5,604 nt of DNA from Candidatus Omnitrophota bacterium (GTDB lineage: Bacteria; Omnitrophota; Gorgyraeia; Gorgyraeales; Gorgyraeaceae). Below the pieces are notes generated by a model. The model saw only the letters and a list, made by a program, of their open reading frames with translations, did no database searches and was not told the origin of the DNA. Positions 4,940-5,604 of the stretch are shown piece after piece (within the stretch, counting starts at the first letter, position 1; each line of letters opens with the position of its first letter). Both the position numbers and the translations under genes were made by a program. Where the stretch lies: positions 1-5,604 of the forward strand of contig JAGVFL010000160.1 of NCBI GenBank assembly GCA_020057645.1, in the 5' to 3' direction.

Positions 4940-5604
4940 ATGGAGAAAGCTAATTTAGCGACATATGCGAAGAATACGTGGTGCCCGGGATGCGGGAATT
5001 TTGCCATATTGAATTCAATAAAGGCAGTGCTCATGGCATTGATAGAAGAAGGTTTCCCTAAAGAGAAGATAGTGATAGTTTCCGGCATAGGCTGCCACGC
5101 GAAGATATCTGATTATTTAAACGTGAACAGCTTCTATTCGCTGCACGGCCGGGTCGTGCCTGTCTGCGAAGCAATAAAGCTAGCCAATCCTGAGCTAAAG
5201 GTAATAGGTTTCGCAGGCGACGGCGATACTTACGGAGAAGGCCTGGAGCATCTGATCTTCGCTGCAAAAAGAAATATTGATATAAATATATTCATACACA
5301 ATAACCGGGTATACGGCCTTACCACGGGGCAATATACGCCTACGTCGCCTTTAGGTTTTAAGGGCCGCTCCACGCCGGATGGGACAAAAGAACCGCCCAT
5401 AAACCCGCTAGAACTCATGATAGCCAGTCATGCAAGTTTTATTGCAAGAGGTTATTCTCACGGCATAGAACTTCTCAAAAAGATATTCAGAGAAGCCATC
5501 GGCCACAAGGGCTTCAGCCTGGTAGATGTATTGCAGGTATGCGTGACATATTTTAATATGTATGAGTATTATAACTCCAAGGTTTATGAATTAAAGGACC
5601 ATGA
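4940..5604 (+). CDS. 2-oxoacid:ferredoxin oxidoreductase, beta subunit (3' end outside window)
   Basis: The frame is open from ATG 4940 to the window edge: 221 codons plus two bases, with the C-terminus missing. This is the KorB/PorB-like subunit that binds thiamine diphosphate and carries the [4Fe-4S] cluster. Likely cluster cysteines are C15 and C18 (WCPGCGN), C52 (GIGCHAK) and C201 (QVCVTYFN). The diphosphate/magnesium motif runs from GDGD (93-96) to NN (121-122), followed by VYGLTTGQYTPTS (124-136), a segment typical of the family. LHGR (68-71) is the conserved stretch before the cofactor site. It pairs with the fused subunit encoded just upstream, separated by 50 nt that contain a palindrome. 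No ferredoxin-like delta subunit precedes the pair; one may follow outside the window. Substrate specificity cannot be read from these motifs. Confidence 0.95.
   Translation, partial: MEKANLATYAKNTWCPGCGNFAILNSIKAVLMALIEEGFPKEKIVIVSGIGCHAKISDYLNVNSFYSLHGRVVPVCEAIKLANPELKVIGFAGDGDTYGEGLEHLIFAAKRNIDINIFIHNNRVYGLTTGQYTPTSPLGFKGRSTPDGTKEPPINPLELMIASHASFIARGYSHGIELLKKIFREAIGHKGFSLVDVLQVCVTYFNMYEYYNSKVYELKDH

Noticed and set aside
4798..5418. Three overlapping minus-strand open frames across the end of the alpha-subunit gene and the beta-subunit gene
   Set aside because: They lie opposite strongly conserved coding sequence and show no known motifs, so they are shadows.
1..5604. CRISPR arrays, tRNA or rRNA genes, transposase genes, prophage genes
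   Set aside because: No spaced direct repeats, tRNA-like cloverleaf or rRNA segments were found by eye, and every long + strand frame is accounted for by a housekeeping or redox protein or the PHP-kinase fusion.

Overview
The window reads as a chromosomal segment of a strictly anaerobic or microaerophilic bacterium. The evidence is a rubredoxin, a neelaredoxin-type superoxide reductase, a thiol peroxidase and an oxygen-sensitive 2-oxoacid:ferredoxin oxidoreductase in one tight run of genes. Promoters, Shine-Dalgarno sites and intrinsic terminators are of bacterial type. The gene mix and G-rich ribosome binding sites would suit an uncultured Gram-negative lineage such as Omnitrophota, but that placement is a guess and no marker gene is present. 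All genes are on the + strand.

Layout. Bases 1-286 are AT-rich and non-coding, apart from a possible C-terminal tail of an upstream gene ending at 67. This stretch holds a consensus-like promoter (126-154), a strong intrinsic terminator (202-242) and a second, extended -10 promoter (254-262), so a short structured RNA or attenuated leader precedes a cold-shock protein gene (287-487). That gene is closed by its own intrinsic terminator (504-542). A monocistronic gene follows (593-2083), encoding an unusual fusion of an N-terminal PHP metal-dependent phosphoesterase and a C-terminal aminoglycoside-phosphotransferase-like kinase.

A new promoter at 2105-2133 then starts an apparent operon: tpx (2157-2672), a 45-residue rubredoxin (2684-2821), superoxide reductase (2839-3234), a fused gamma-alpha 2-oxoacid:ferredoxin oxidoreductase subunit (3246-4889) and its thiamine-diphosphate-binding beta subunit (4940 to beyond the window end). 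The first three intergenic gaps are only 11-17 nt. The last is 50 nt and contains a perfect palindrome with 17-bp arms that looks inserted.

Proposed joint function (inference): the oxidoreductase oxidises a 2-oxoacid and delivers low-potential electrons to ferredoxin. Electrons reaching rubredoxin reduce the superoxide reductase, which converts superoxide to hydrogen peroxide, and the thiol peroxidase removes peroxide. The operon would thus pair an oxygen-labile enzyme with its own protection system. The most unusual items are the PHP-kinase fusion, the coupling of oxygen defence to the oxidoreductase, the palindrome between its two subunits, and the structured leader before the cold-shock gene.
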